A DNA stretch of 64,000 nt from Clostridiales bacterium (GCA_027318915.1 DAHVOH010000002.1:49116-113115), one strand, 5' to 3'; numbered from the stretch's first letter, positions 9,007 to 18,399 are shown. Notes: generated by a model from the sequence alone, not told the origin. Made by a program: numbers and translations.

Positions 9007-9465
9007 TCACGCCGACGCGGATCCGTTCTCCAGCGCGGGCCGCTCCGCGGTTTGGATCGGAATCCGGCGCGGCCGCGCGTCCTCCGCCTTGGGCAGGCGC
9101 AACGTCAGCACACCGTCATGCCAGGCGGCCTCGATGCGGTCCGTCACGATGCCCGGGCCCAGGCTGATGGTGCGGAGGAAGGTTCCATAGGGCGCTTCCA
9201 CCTGTAGCCAGGACAAATCCTCGCGAGAGGGCAGATGACGCTCCGCCTCCACCGCCAGTCGGTGGTCGCGCACCTCCACACGGACATCCTCCTGTCGGAA
9301 CCCGGGCAAGTAGGCGTAGATCACCAGGGCGTCCGGCGTTTCCGCCAAATCAAAGGGAATCGGGTTGACCGTGCGACCCATTGCTTCGACCCCGACTCCA
9401 TCGACGCGGTCCATCAGCGACTGCCCGAGGCGGGTCAAGTCGGCCAAGCTGTCCATGAGTGTCAT
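9007..9465 (-). CDS. Hsp20/alpha-crystallin small heat-shock protein
   Basis: 152 residues. The alpha-crystallin domain runs from about residue 38 to 130: DLAETPDALVIYAYLPGF opens it, then DVRVEVRDHRLAVEAERH and the closing DGVLTLRLPK (GVLxxxxPK signature). It acts as an ATP-independent holdase chaperone. A CIRCE-type operator lies upstream and a terminator downstream, so the gene appears to be a monocistronic, HrcA-controlled heat-shock unit. Confidence 0.93.
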   Translation of the reverse strand: MTLMDSLADLTRLGQSLMDRVDGVGVEAMGRTVNPIPFDLAETPDALVIYAYLPGFRQEDVRVEVRDHRLAVEAERHLPSREDLSWLQVEAPYGTFLRTISLGPGIVTDRIEAAWHDGVLTLRLPKAEDARPRRIPIQTAERPALENGSASA

Positions 9466-9493
9466 AAGCCATCCCTCCGATTTCCCAAAGTTG

Positions 9494-9520
9494 CTAGCAC
9501 TCTCGTTGCTTGAGTGCTAA
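9494..9520 (-). promoter_or_regulatory. CIRCE operator (HrcA-binding)
   Basis: Arms CTAGCACTC (9494-9502) and GAGTGCTAA (9512-9520) with a 9-base spacer match the CIRCE consensus TTAGCACTC-N9-GAGTGCTAA at 17 of 18 arm positions. It sits about 30 bp upstream of the hsp20 start. Confidence 0.93.
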
Positions 9521-9685
9521 GCCCAGTTATTGGATACCGCGGGGAGAAAGCGAGCGCAAAGCCAAGAATGCCGTGATTTCAGGCACTGTGGGCGACCACG
9601 GGGAATCTGGTCGCGATCTCGCCATATTTCGCACTGACAAGCGTCCGGGTTCAGCGGTTCGCATGCCGACGAGAATCCGCTTAGA

Positions 9686-9901
9686 TCATTGCGCCGCACG
9701 GTCGGTGTCGTTGGATTCTTGGAGTCGAGGCATTTTCTGGCTGGCCGGGCGCTCCACCCAGCAGGCGAACTGATAGCGCGGCTCCGTGCGCCACCCCAGT
9801 CTCTGACAGCGAAAGAATGTGCCGGCGGGCGTCGCGACGTGGGCGATATGCATACAGGTCGCGCAGTGATGGCGCGGATCCCGGGCGGTCTGGTCCGGCA
9901 T
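9686..9901 (-). CDS. Small Cys-rich protein, unknown (tentative)
   Basis: 71 residues with CATC, then single Cys in FFRCQRLGW and FACWVER, a four-Cys pattern that could bind one zinc or an iron-sulfur cluster. ATG 9901 has no strong ribosome-binding site, and a GTG at 9964 would add 21 residues. The Cys spacing makes it more credible than a random frame, but no family was recognised. Confidence 0.4.
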   Translation of the reverse strand: MPDQTARDPRHHCATCMHIAHVATPAGTFFRCQRLGWRTEPRYQFACWVERPASQKMPRLQESNDTDRAAQ

Positions 9902-10201
9902 CAGGGCACCGTCAGTCCGGCCGGTATCGGGCCACCGCCGTCGGCGTCCATCGGATGAAGCCACAGGGTGCTTTTCTGCTGGTCCAAAGATCCAAGCCTC
10001 CCTCGGACGGGACCCGACCCGTCGTCTCCATGCTGGCTCCCCGGTCCCTCCGCGTCAAGCCTGGACACCGGCGGATGACCGAGTATGCGACAATACCGGG
10101 AGAAGGCGGCTGACGGGCCGGATCGCGTCCGCCGGCTCCATCGGCGCCTTGCCGGGCAACCACGCTGCCGAGCGGCCAAGGGAGATCGTGGGGGGTGTGG
10201 C

Positions 10202-10939
10202 ATGGATTCTGACAAAAACGTCCCCAGACCGAGTGGATACCACCGCGCCGAGCGCGGCCTGAGCAGTCCCGAACTGCCCGGGTCGGAAGCCTGCCTGGAG
10301 GCGATTTTCGTCCTGAGCACCGAGGGCGAGGAGGTGAGAGCGGCCCGAGTGGCCGAATACCTGGGCGTGTCGGCCGTCACCGTCTCCAAGGGTCTTCGGC
10401 GTCTGGAAGAGGCGGGCATGGTGGTGGCGCGGACTCCCGTCATCCGCCTGTCCCCCGAGGGTTGGCGTCAAGCGGGGTTGGTGGTCCGCCGCCATCGTCT
10501 GCTGGAGCGGTGGCTCGCCGATCGCCTGGGGTTGGGCTTGGTGGAAGCCCACCGGGAGGCGGAGCGATTGGAGCATGCGATGTCTCCGGTGGTGACCGAA
10601 GCGCTGTGGCGCGACCTGGGCGCTCCGGGCACCTGCCCGCACGGCAATCCCATCCCCGACGAAGACGGGGTGATACCCCACATCGTGGAGGCCGTGCCTT
10701 TGGTTGAGGCGCTGGAGGGCCCGGCGCGGATCGATCGCATCTTCGAACAGCTGGAAGGGTTGGAACCCCTGTTGCATTGGGTGGAAGAGCATGAGCTGCT
10801 GCCGGGCCGCCAGATCACCATCATGGGGCGAAGCCCCGAGGGCATTGCGTTGGGCGCGCCCGGGGGCGCTCTCACCACGGTGCCGGACGTCGTGGCCCGC
10901 CGGTTGCTGGTGGTGCCGGGAGCGACTCTGCCCGGATAG
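10202..10939 (+). CDS. DtxR/MntR-family metal-dependent regulator
   Basis: 245 residues. The N-terminal winged HTH (CLEAIFVLSTEGEEVRAARV, then VSAVTVSKGLRRLEEAGMV) is followed by the metal-binding dimerisation domain: HRLLERWLADRLG, EAHREAERLEHAMS and CPHGNPIP carry the His/Glu/Cys ligands typical of DtxR/MntR. A C-terminal SH3-like/FeoA-type domain of about 70 residues is present. It would repress Mn/Fe uptake genes with metal bound. ATG 10202 starts the homologous region; upstream codons lack it. The next gene is convergent and unrelated. Confidence 0.88.
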   Translation: MDSDKNVPRPSGYHRAERGLSSPELPGSEACLEAIFVLSTEGEEVRAARVAEYLGVSAVTVSKGLRRLEEAGMVVARTPVIRLSPEGWRQAGLVVRRHRLLERWLADRLGLGLVEAHREAERLEHAMSPVVTEALWRDLGAPGTCPHGNPIPDEDGVIPHIVEAVPLVEALEGPARIDRIFEQLEGLEPLLHWVEEHELLPGRQITIMGRSPEGIALGAPGGALTTVPDVVARRLLVVPGATLPG

Positions 10940-10976
10940 GACCGACGTGGACGGGTCCGCCGCTGGCCTGCGCGTT

Positions 10977-11525
10977 TTAGGGAGCCATACGGGTGCGATT
11001 GGGGCCGCGAAGGCCCCAGGTCAGCATGCCCGCGACGCCGAGCCCCACGATCAGGGGAACGACCACGGCGGCGTTCGAGGCCCCGTTGACGGGAGCCAGC
11101 GGCAGCAATACCCAACGGGCCGCCACCTGCAGCGTCCATAGGGCGGCTACGGCCGCCATGCGCCGGGGCGCGGGGGCATACGGTCGCCAGAGGATGGCCG
11201 GCAACACCCAGAGAGACAATGACGTGAAGTCGTTGATGACGGCGGTGCCCAGGACCACCAGGATCAAGGCGGCGGTCAGCACGGCTCGCATCACGGGGTG
11301 CTCGTCGAGCCGGGATTTGGTGGCCGCGTACGCGACCGCAACGATGATGGCGGCCGCGAAGTCCCCCGCCAGGACAATCGAGTGGACCAGGTGCGCAAAG
11401 AACAAGGCATCGGCCACCATCGCCCAGACCAACCACCAAGCGCCCCGCGTCAAGGTGTCACCACGGACCGCTGTGCCGGTGCGGTGTCGTCGACCCGGTG
11501 CGGCCACCGTGTGCGCACGGGGCAA
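10977..11525 (-). CDS. Polytopic membrane protein, unknown
   Basis: Up to 182 residues with about five hydrophobic helices (for example FAAAIIVAVAYAATK, MRAVLTAALILVVLG). A DEHPVMRA loop and a strongly Arg-rich N-terminus are visible. The start is unclear: 11525 is TTG, and an internal GTG and TTG are also possible. No motif identifies the family. Confidence 0.6.
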   Translation of the reverse strand: MPRAHTVAAPGRRHRTGTAVRGDTLTRGAWWLVWAMVADALFFAHLVHSIVLAGDFAAAIIVAVAYAATKSRLDEHPVMRAVLTAALILVVLGTAVINDFTSLSLWVLPAILWRPYAPAPRRMAAVAALWTLQVAARWVLLPLAPVNGASNAAVVVPLIVGLGVAGMLTWGLRGPNRTRMAP

Positions 11526-11644
11526 CCGCCCCGAGCTCCCGGGGGTCTCATCGCTGGCGCCATGGCGCCGGCGACGTCCATGACGCAGACCATATCGCCA
11601 CCAACCTTTCTCGGTACGGCTTCGTCTGTGCCGCCCGCCGTCCC

Positions 11645-12238
11645 TTATCGGGTCTCCCGCCGTCCCTGGCCGCGCGCAGCTGCCCGTTTGGACAGGGTGC
11701 GGTCGGAATGCCGGCGAGCGGTCCAGCGACGCGCGACGCGCGTCAGCCAGGACAACCGTCTGGGTTCCATGGCCAGGATGGCGGCCACGATGGCGTCCAG
11801 CTCGTCATAGAACGCCTTTAGGGCTTGGACGCGACTGCGCGCATGCCGGATGTCCGGAGCGTCCGGCGCTTCTTCCAGCAGGGCGAGGCTCTCTTCCACC
11901 ATGGCGAAGGACGCGTCGAATTCAGGACGCTGGCGGCGCTCCAGGAGTCGTTGCGCGATGACCCAGAAGTCCGCTTCCGCCTCAAAAAAGACGCGCCGGT
12001 CGCCGGCGTGCCAGTCGCGACGCACCATGCCCAGTTGCTCCAGGGTACGGATGGATACGCTCACATTCCCCTTGGTCACGCCGAGGGCCCGGGCGGCTTC
12101 TTCCAGAGACAGGGGACGCTCTGCCAGGTATAGGACGGCGTAGAGCTGACCGGTTATCTTGCCCACGCCCCAAAAGGCGCTCTGCCGGCCCAGCGCGTGG
12201 ACCAGCATATCGCGGGCGCGATCCAGTGCCGTCTCCAT
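11645..12238 (-). CDS. GbsR/MarR-type transcriptional regulator
   Basis: About 197 residues: ALGRQSAFWGVGKITGQLYA followed by a winged HTH (LSLEEAARALGVTKGNVSVSIRTLEQLGMV) typical of GbsR-like MarR proteins, then an Arg-rich helical C-terminus. ATG 12238 is preceded by GGAGGG at a good distance on the minus strand. It is divergent from the ABC exporter at 12431 and is the obvious candidate to control it. A longer open frame to 13228 is antisense to that ABC gene and is not real. Confidence 0.83.
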   Translation of the reverse strand: METALDRARDMLVHALGRQSAFWGVGKITGQLYAVLYLAERPLSLEEAARALGVTKGNVSVSIRTLEQLGMVRRDWHAGDRRVFFEAEADFWVIAQRLLERRQRPEFDASFAMVEESLALLEEAPDAPDIRHARSRVQALKAFYDELDAIVAAILAMEPRRLSWLTRVARRWTARRHSDRTLSKRAAARGQGRRETR

Positions 12239-12430
12239 GCCATCCCTCCGCTCGAACAGTATCATACGTTTCGAATGATGTAAACGATGGCCCGGGAACG
12301 GATCCGCAATGGATCTGCAGGACAATGGGACCGTGTTCCGAGGGACCATGGCGGGGCGTTCGCGATCGGCTATGGTGGAGGAGTCGGGGGCCCAATCCCG
12401 GGGAGCCCGGCGACAGGGGAGGCGCGGGCT

Positions 12431-13369
12431 GTGGCGCAGGCGCTGGACGTGGCCGACTTGACCAAGAGCTTTCAGACGCGCACCGGACGAGTTATGGCGG
12501 TGCGCGGCATCACATTCGGGGTGGCGGCGGGCGAAGTGTTGGCGTTTCTTGGTCCCAACGGCGCCGGCAAGACGACCACCATCAAGATGGCGGCCGGCTT
12601 GATCCGTCCGGATGCCGGGCGGGTGGCCATCGACGGCAGACCCCTCGGGACCGCGCGCAGTTGGGCCACAGCCCGGTTGGGCGCAGTCCTGGAAGGCAGC
12701 CGAAACCTTTATTGGCGACTTACCGTGCGCGAGAATCTCCTTTACTGGGGCTCGCTGCGGCGTGTGCCGCCGCGAGAGGCCCGACGCCGGGCCGACGCGC
12801 TGTTGGAGCGCGTCGGCCTGACGGCGCGGGCCCGCAACACCGTGCAAACCCTGTCGCGCGGCATGCAGCAGAAAGTGGCACTGTGCCAGGCCTTGATGCA
12901 TCGGCCCAGCGTGCTGCTGCTGGACGAGCCCACCCTGGGTCTGGATCTGGAGTCCAGCTTGGGCATCAAAACGATGGTGCGTGAGTTGGCCGGAGAGGGC
13001 ACCGCCATCCTGCTCACGACCCATCAGCTGGATGTCGCGCAGGAGTTGAGTGATCGGGTGGCCATCGTGCGCGAGGGCGAATTGGTGTTGGAAGGGCCGA
13101 CTGCGGCCGTCTTGGCGCAATATTCGCGACCTGTGGCCACCGTGTGGGCTGCGGCGCCATGGCCGTCCGACATTGAGCGGAGACTGGCCGGTCTGCCGGT
13201 GGCCGTGACGGGACCCGATACGTTGCACCTGACGTTGGAGTCATCGACCGACACGGTCATCTACCGGGTCCTGGAGCGGCTGGCGCCGCACCCGCTCCTG
13301 CGCGTGGAACGGCACCAGGCGGACTTGGCGGAGGTCTTTCGAGAAGTCATGGAGGGCAAAGGGTCATGA
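12431..13369 (+). CDS. ABC transporter ATP-binding protein (exporter type)
   Basis: About 312 residues with Walker A GPNGAGKTTT, the signature LSRGMQQKV, Walker B VLLLDEPT, a D-loop LGLDLES and the H-loop TTHQ. A C-terminal ~90-residue extension is typical of drug/lipid exporters of the CcmA/DrrA type. GTG 12431, about 10 bases after GGGGAGG, is preferred. The stop overlaps the permease ATG (ATGA), so the pair forms one transporter. A divergent GbsR-like regulator lies upstream. Confidence 0.92.
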   Translation: MAQALDVADLTKSFQTRTGRVMAVRGITFGVAAGEVLAFLGPNGAGKTTTIKMAAGLIRPDAGRVAIDGRPLGTARSWATARLGAVLEGSRNLYWRLTVRENLLYWGSLRRVPPREARRRADALLERVGLTARARNTVQTLSRGMQQKVALCQALMHRPSVLLLDEPTLGLDLESSLGIKTMVRELAGEGTAILLTTHQLDVAQELSDRVAIVREGELVLEGPTAAVLAQYSRPVATVWAAAPWPSDIERRLAGLPVAVTGPDTLHLTLESSTDTVIYRVLERLAPHPLLRVERHQADLAEVFREVMEGKGS

Positions 13370-14139
13370 CAGCTCTGCTGACGGCCGAGTGGCGGCGCAT
13401 GGTGGCGGAGATGGTGCGATACCCCGTGGACACCATTTCCGCCATGGCCACCATGTTCCTCATTTTTGCCGGGTTGTTCTACGGAGCGCGGTACATCACC
13501 AATTCCCCCATCGGCAGCGGTCGGCTGGCCACGGTGGTCCTGGGGTACGGTGTCTGGATGCTGATGATGACGGCGACCAGCGACATGGGCTGGTCCATTC
13601 AGAACGAGGCCCAGAACGGGACTCTGGAACAGGTGATGCTGGCGCCGTGGGCGTCGGTGTGGATTTTTCTGGTGCGGGCGGTCATGGCCATCGCCGGTTT
13701 TCTGGTGCCGTCCGCGCTGGTCATCGCCGGTCTCATTCTGTTGACGCACGTCCAGTTTGCCTGGTCGCCGCTGGCCTTGCTGCCGGTGTTGATGGTGGTG
13801 GTGACGGCCTGGGGTCTGGGATTGGTGGTGGCGGCCGTGGCACTGGTCCTCAAGCGCGTGGGCCAGATCCTGCAGATTGTGCAGTTTCTCCTGCTGTTTG
13901 TCATTTTGGCCCCCATCACCACCTTGGCGGGTTGGTTTTGGCACGGGGTCGCGATGGTGGTCCCGTTCACGGCCGAGGTGGCGCTGCTGCGTCAGATTTT
14001 GAACGGAGGAAGTCATCCGCTGTCCTGGGTATGGATTGAGGCGCTGGTCAATATGGTCCTCGTCTTTGCGGCCGGGGGCATCCTGTTCCAGGGTGCGGAT
14101 CGGCTGGCCCGGGCCCGCGGGATTCTGGGCCACTATTAG
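13366..14139 (+). CDS. ABC-2 type permease
   Basis: 257 residues with six predicted transmembrane helices in the ABC-2 arrangement; ENEAQNGTLEQVMLAPW near residue 85 is the cytoplasmic coupling-helix region of this family. The ATG overlaps the ATPase stop. Substrate unknown; hydrophobic drug or lipid export is the usual role. Confidence 0.88.
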   Translation: MTALLTAEWRRMVAEMVRYPVDTISAMATMFLIFAGLFYGARYITNSPIGSGRLATVVLGYGVWMLMMTATSDMGWSIQNEAQNGTLEQVMLAPWASVWIFLVRAVMAIAGFLVPSALVIAGLILLTHVQFAWSPLALLPVLMVVVTAWGLGLVVAAVALVLKRVGQILQIVQFLLLFVILAPITTLAGWFWHGVAMVVPFTAEVALLRQILNGGSHPLSWVWIEALVNMVLVFAAGGILFQGADRLARARGILGHY

Positions 14140-14273
14140 ACGTCGGCGACCCACCCGGCGGGGACTGGCGAATGAGGGTGCCGAAAGGCGGGACGGGCCG
14201 GGACCGGCGCGGTCGACGGGTCGGTGCGGGGCTCCACCGGGTGTGGGTTCGTCACGGGAGAAAGGAGCGGGAC

Positions 14274-14657
14274 ATGCGGATGCGGCAGCAAGGGCGATAC
14301 GGGCATCGGCCGGGCCGTCTGGACGTCATCCGTCTGGTGGTCGCGAGCCTCCTGGTGGTGTGGGGCGTGTCTCTGGCGCTGTCCGGCTTGGGGTTGACTC
14401 ACTCGGCGTTCGGCGACGTGTTCAACGTGTACTGGCCGGTGCCCTTTGCCCTGTTCGGCTTGGCGGGCCTCTTCTTCGGGCGGACATGGGGCCGTGGGCC
14501 GGGCTTCTATGGCCTGCTGCTGGCCGGGGGTGCCGTGCTGACTCTGGTGAATGTACGGGTGCCGGGCCTGCATATGGGGAGTCTGGTCTGGGCCGCGGTC
14601 GTCATCGGTTTGGCTGTGGTGATGCTGGTCGGCGTCAGATGGTGGTGGTGGCTGTGA
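14274..14657 (+). CDS. LiaI/LiaF N-domain-like membrane protein
   Basis: About 127 residues with four hydrophobic helices arranged as in the N-terminal half of LiaF (VVASLLVVWGVSLALSGLGL, then FNVYWPVPFALFGLAGLFFG). The downstream gene repeats the same LTxxxFGxxxxxYWPV pattern, so the two are likely paralogous. ATG 14274 follows AAAGGAG. It is probably an envelope-stress module component with the following LiaF, LiaS and LiaR genes. Confidence 0.7.
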   Translation: MRMRQQGRYGHRPGRLDVIRLVVASLLVVWGVSLALSGLGLTHSAFGDVFNVYWPVPFALFGLAGLFFGRTWGRGPGFYGLLLAGGAVLTLVNVRVPGLHMGSLVWAAVVIGLAVVMLVGVRWWWWL

Positions 14658-15385
14658 GGATTCGGTCCGGCGACGCGGAATTCCGTTGGCTGGCAGGCTT
14701 CGGTCTCTTGGCTTGGGGCGCGACGCTCGCAGTCTATGGATTGGGGCTGACGAAAGCGCCGGTCGGTCGCCTTATTGACGTGTACTGGCCGGTGCTGTTC
14801 ATGGGTTTGGGCGTGGGGGGCGTGATCCATCGACTGGTGCGGGGCCGTCGCGGCGCGTTCTTCTACCTCGTGGTGTTCTTGGTGGCCGGCGCGTTCCTGG
14901 CCAGTCACCTGCACCTCGGCCGTTTTGACGGCTGGACCGTCTTTTGGGCGGTGGTGGTGCTGGCCGGCGGCCTGAGTCTCCTGTGGCGTCGGCCGGGGCA
15001 TGGCGATTGGGATATGGGCCGGTTCGGCATCGGCGACCAGGACTCGGCGGGCTGGACGGACGGCGGCCGCAATCCCGCCAGCCGCCGCCTCTCCCATCTC
15101 ATCGGGGATGTGCGCCTCGATCTCGCCGACATGCACTTTCCGGATGGCGAAAGCACCTTGGACGTCTCGTGCTTCATCGGCGACATCACCGTCCTTGTGC
15201 CTCGCGATTTGGCGGTGAGCGTGGTGGGAGAGGCGTCGGTGGGCGATGTGCGCGTGTTTGGGCAGCGCGCCGACGGGCTGGGGCGACGGCTCTTCTATCG
15301 CAGTCCCGAGTTTGAGACGGCGCGGCGCCGCGTGGTCATCTACGCACATCTCACGGTGGGCGACGTCACCGTTCAGCGGTTCTGA
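14654..15385 (+). CDS. LiaF-like cell-envelope stress protein
   Basis: About 243 residues: four N-terminal transmembrane helices, then a C-terminal beta-rich domain (LIGDVRLDLADMHFPDGE, FIGDITVLVPRDLAVSV, VGDVTVQRF) characteristic of LiaF/DUF2154. LiaF restrains LiaS in Bacillota. GTG 14654 overlaps the previous stop; in-frame ATG 14639 and several GTG codons are alternatives. The sensor kinase begins 3 bp after the stop. Confidence 0.84.
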   Translation: MRIRSGDAEFRWLAGFGLLAWGATLAVYGLGLTKAPVGRLIDVYWPVLFMGLGVGGVIHRLVRGRRGAFFYLVVFLVAGAFLASHLHLGRFDGWTVFWAVVVLAGGLSLLWRRPGHGDWDMGRFGIGDQDSAGWTDGGRNPASRRLSHLIGDVRLDLADMHFPDGESTLDVSCFIGDITVLVPRDLAVSVVGEASVGDVRVFGQRADGLGRRLFYRSPEFETARRRVVIYAHLTVGDVTVQRF

Positions 15386-15388
15386 GCG

Positions 15389-16426
15389 ATGCCGGACGCG
15401 CGTGGGACGGGTCGGCCGGACGGGACGGTTCTGGGCATCGATTGGCAGATCGGCGGCTTCGGTGCGGTCATCGGAGCGGTCGCCGCCGTAGCCACCGCAC
15501 TCTTCGCCGGCGCGGGGTGGTCGACGACGGCGCTGGCGGCGGGCGGAGGGGCCCTGCTGGGGGGCTTGATGGGATTTCTGCTGGCGCGGCCGCTTAAACG
15601 CGACCTGCGTGACATTGCCATCTATGCGGCCGTGCTGGCCCGGGGTCAATGGGATGCGCGGCTGCCCGAGGAAGGGACCGGCGAGCTCCGGTACCTGATG
15701 CGCCAGTTGAGCGCCATGGCGGCGTCGCTCACCGACCAAATGGACGCGCTTCGCCGACTGGCCGAAGAACGAGCCGGACTGGCGCAGCGTGCGGAGCGCC
15801 TGGCGATTCTGGAAGAGCGCCAGCGCTTGGCGCGGGAGCTGCACGACACCGTCAGCCAAGAGCTGTTTGCCGTCGCCATGCTGGTGGGCGCGATTCGCCA
15901 GGGGCTGCCGGAGGAATTCACCGACGCCAAGCAGAAGCTGGTCCAAGCGGAAGAGGCGGCGCGGCGCGCCCAGGCCACCATGCGCGGCCTTATCCGCGCG
16001 CTGCGGCCCGTGGAGCTGGGCGGGCAGGATTTGCGGTCCGCCCTGGCCGCTCTGCTGAACGAGGTGCAGGAGCGGCACGGCATCGCCACTGAACTGAGCG
16101 CGGAGGAGCGGTTGGGCTTGCCCATGGCGGTGGAGGACGCGCTCTTCCGTATCGCCCAGGAGGCGCTGTCAAACGCGGTGCGGCACGGCGTCCCGACGCA
16201 CCTCCGGATTCAGGTGGAGCAGGGTCTGGCGGGGGCCGTGCTGCGCGTGGAGGACGATGGCCGCGGCTTCGATCCCGCGGCCGCCGTTGCCCATGTCGGG
16301 CTGTCCAGCATGCACGAACGCGCGATGGAAATTGGCGCTCAGCTTCGAATTCAGAGCCAGGCCGGCGCGGGCGCCGTCGTCGAGGTGCGTTGGACCGACC
16401 GGACGGTTGAGAAGGATGATGGGTGA
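15389..16426 (+). CDS. LiaS-like sensor histidine kinase (HisKA_3)
   Basis: 345 residues: two N-terminal membrane helices, a HAMP-like stretch, then the dimerisation helix with phospho-accepting His in RQRLARELHDTVSQEL. The HATPase domain follows, with N-box EALSNAVRHG and G-box DDGRGFDP. NarL-type kinase paired with the LuxR-type regulator immediately downstream. The gene order LiaF-LiaS-LiaR supports an envelope-stress role. Confidence 0.9.
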   Translation: MPDARGTGRPDGTVLGIDWQIGGFGAVIGAVAAVATALFAGAGWSTTALAAGGGALLGGLMGFLLARPLKRDLRDIAIYAAVLARGQWDARLPEEGTGELRYLMRQLSAMAASLTDQMDALRRLAEERAGLAQRAERLAILEERQRLARELHDTVSQELFAVAMLVGAIRQGLPEEFTDAKQKLVQAEEAARRAQATMRGLIRALRPVELGGQDLRSALAALLNEVQERHGIATELSAEERLGLPMAVEDALFRIAQEALSNAVRHGVPTHLRIQVEQGLAGAVLRVEDDGRGFDPAAAVAHVGLSSMHERAMEIGAQLRIQSQAGAGAVVEVRWTDRTVEKDDG

Positions 16427-16427
16427 C

Positions 16428-17063
16428 ATGGCGGTCTCCGTGCTGGTGGTGGATGACCACGCGGTGGTGCGGCAGGGATTGGCGGCTTTGATTGCCACCC
16501 AGGCGGATCTGGTGGTGGTGGGCGAGGCCGGAACCGGGCCGGAGGCCGTCCGCGCCGCGGCGCGGCTGCAGCCGGACGTGGTGCTGCTGGACATGATGCT
16601 GCCGGACCAGAACGGCGTGGAAGTGACGCCGCAGCTCAAGGTGGCGGCTCCGCGCTGCCGTGTGCTGCTGCTCACCAGCTACACGGAGGGCGATTTGGTG
16701 GAGCCGGCGCTGGCCGCGGGCGCGGACGGGTATCTGCTCAAAGCGGCTTCCGCCGACGGCGTCCTGGATGCCATCCGGACGGTGGCGCGCGGCCAGCAGG
16801 TGCTGGACCCGGGAGCCGTGCAGGCCCTGCGCCAACTGAGCGGCAGTGACCTGAGCCCCCGCGAGCGCGAGGTGCTGAACCTGGTGGCGGAAGGGCTCAG
16901 CAATGCCGAGATCGCGCAGCGTCTGACCATCACCGTGCGAACGGTGAAGGCGCACATTTCGAGTCTGCTCCAAAAGTTGTCTCTGGCGGATCGGACGCAG
17001 CTGGCCATCTATGCGCTCCGCCAGCAGATTCGCTCCGGGCCTTCCGCCGGAGGTCGGGCGTGA
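16428..17063 (+). CDS. LiaR-like NarL/LuxR response regulator
   Basis: About 211 residues. The receiver domain has acidic pocket VDDH at the N-terminus and phospho-acceptor in VVLLDMMLPDQNG; the switch Lys is in YLLKAAS. The C-terminal LuxR HTH includes LSPREREVLNLVAEG and NAEIAQRLTITVRTVKAHIS. ATG 16428 is 11 bases from AAGGA; ATG 16416 is also possible. The stop overlaps the GTG of the peptidase gene. Confidence 0.92.
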   Translation: MAVSVLVVDDHAVVRQGLAALIATQADLVVVGEAGTGPEAVRAAARLQPDVVLLDMMLPDQNGVEVTPQLKVAAPRCRVLLLTSYTEGDLVEPALAAGADGYLLKAASADGVLDAIRTVARGQQVLDPGAVQALRQLSGSDLSPREREVLNLVAEGLSNAEIAQRLTITVRTVKAHISSLLQKLSLADRTQLAIYALRQQIRSGPSAGGRA

Positions 17064-18247
17064 ACAGAGAAGGGGGTGACCACTTGCCGTCGAGGGAGCG
17101 AATCGCACGGCTTCGGCAGGCGATGGAGGAGGCCGGCATCGATGCGGTGTTTCTGCCGCCTTCCGGGGACTTGGAGTATGTTCTGGGCGTACGGCGCCAG
17201 CGCGCCCACGCCACGGATGACTATCAGTACGGCGACTGGCTCTATGGCGCCTGGATTTCCCGCCAGGGGATTCGGGTCGTCGTGCCCTGGGTGCTGCGGC
17301 ACTATGTGGAAAACCAGCTGCAAGCCGCGGGGGCGGACCTGGGAACAGAGTCCCGCCTGGATCTTCTGGTCCTGCCCGAGATCCCTCGACCGACCGGTCC
17401 GGTCGAGGCGTGGGTGCGAGAGCGCCATTGGGGCCGGGTGGCGGTGGGCAAGCGCGCCCCGGCTCGCCTGCTGGTCGAGCTGGCCGGTGCCATTGGGGGT
17501 CCCTGGGTAGATGCCGAACCGCTCATCGCTCCCATGCGGGCCATCAAGGGCGACGACGAGATTGCCCTCATGCGGCGGGCGGCGGAGGTGGTCGACGTGG
17601 TCTATCAGCAGCTCCTCTCGGTCATGCGGGTGGGGATGACGGAAGCGGACGTGGCCAGCGAGATTGACGCCCGTCTGGTGCGCGCGGGCAGTGAGGGCAC
17701 CTCCTTCGTCACCGGCGTCATGCTGTCGCGGCCCGGAGCGGCGCCGGTCGTCGAGGCGGTGGGACGGGCGGGATCCGCCCGATTGGATCCCGGCACCATC
17801 GTGGCATTGGACTTCGGTTGTGTGGTGGACGGCTATGCCAATGACTTCGGCCGCACCGTCTACATGGGCAGCGTGAGCCCGCGCCATCGGCGCATTCACG
17901 ACATCGTGGCCGCGGCGCAGCGTGTGGGGATGGAGACCCTGCGACCGGGCATCCCGTGTCAGGCTGTGGACGCGACCGTTCGCGATTTTCTGGCCGCCCA
18001 CGGCTATCCGCACGATCCGTTTCATCGCCTCGGCCACGGCATCGGTCGGGATGTCCATGAACCGCCGTTCCTCGAGGTGGGAGACGAGACACCGGTCGCA
18101 TCGGGGATGACGTTCACGGTGGAGCCCTCCATCTATGTGGCGGGCGACTGCCTCATTCGCTACGAAGACGTGGTGCGGGTGACGGATCAGGGCTGCGAAC
18201 CGCTGAATCGGGCCGATCCGACCCTCGCGGTCATTACGGCCGGATGA
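17060..18247 (+). CDS. M24-family Xaa-Pro aminopeptidase-like protein
   Basis: 395 residues: an N-terminal creatinase-like domain (~1-150) and a C-terminal pita-bread metallopeptidase domain. Dinuclear metal ligands are visible: two Asp in ALDFGCVVDGYANDFGRT, His in HRLGHGIGRDVHE, Glu in FTVEPSIY and Glu in IRYEDVVRVT. It probably removes N-terminal residues before Pro or hydrolyses a related amide. GTG 17060 overlaps the LiaR stop, so it is part of that operon. Confidence 0.9.
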   Translation: MNREGGDHLPSRERIARLRQAMEEAGIDAVFLPPSGDLEYVLGVRRQRAHATDDYQYGDWLYGAWISRQGIRVVVPWVLRHYVENQLQAAGADLGTESRLDLLVLPEIPRPTGPVEAWVRERHWGRVAVGKRAPARLLVELAGAIGGPWVDAEPLIAPMRAIKGDDEIALMRRAAEVVDVVYQQLLSVMRVGMTEADVASEIDARLVRAGSEGTSFVTGVMLSRPGAAPVVEAVGRAGSARLDPGTIVALDFGCVVDGYANDFGRTVYMGSVSPRHRRIHDIVAAAQRVGMETLRPGIPCQAVDATVRDFLAAHGYPHDPFHRLGHGIGRDVHEPPFLEVGDETPVASGMTFTVEPSIYVAGDCLIRYEDVVRVTDQGCEPLNRADPTLAVITAG

Positions 18248-18297
18248 CGGTGGGATCCGCATCGCCCTGATGAACCGGGGCCGGATCCAGAATCTCT

Positions 18298-18319
18298 CAA
18301 GACACCCCCGGGGGTCTTG
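18298..18319 (+). repeat. GC-rich near-palindrome before the Sec-peroxiredoxin
   Basis: CAAGAC and TCTTG flank CCCCC/GGGGG in a nearly perfect dyad, 50 bp after the peptidase stop and 80 bp before the peroxiredoxin start. It could be the terminator of the Lia operon (no clear T-run) or an operator. Confidence 0.45.
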
Positions 18320-18399
18320 TGAGGCGGCAGCGGCACCCGTATCATGAGCGTACGGTCGCAGCCGGCGTCCGATGTCGATGTGCAAAGGGAGTGAATCCC

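Noticed and set aside
11645..13228. A 527-residue minus-strand protein
   Set aside because: Only the C-terminal ~197 residues are GbsR-like; the rest is antisense to the ABC ATPase and Gln/His/Arg-rich noise.
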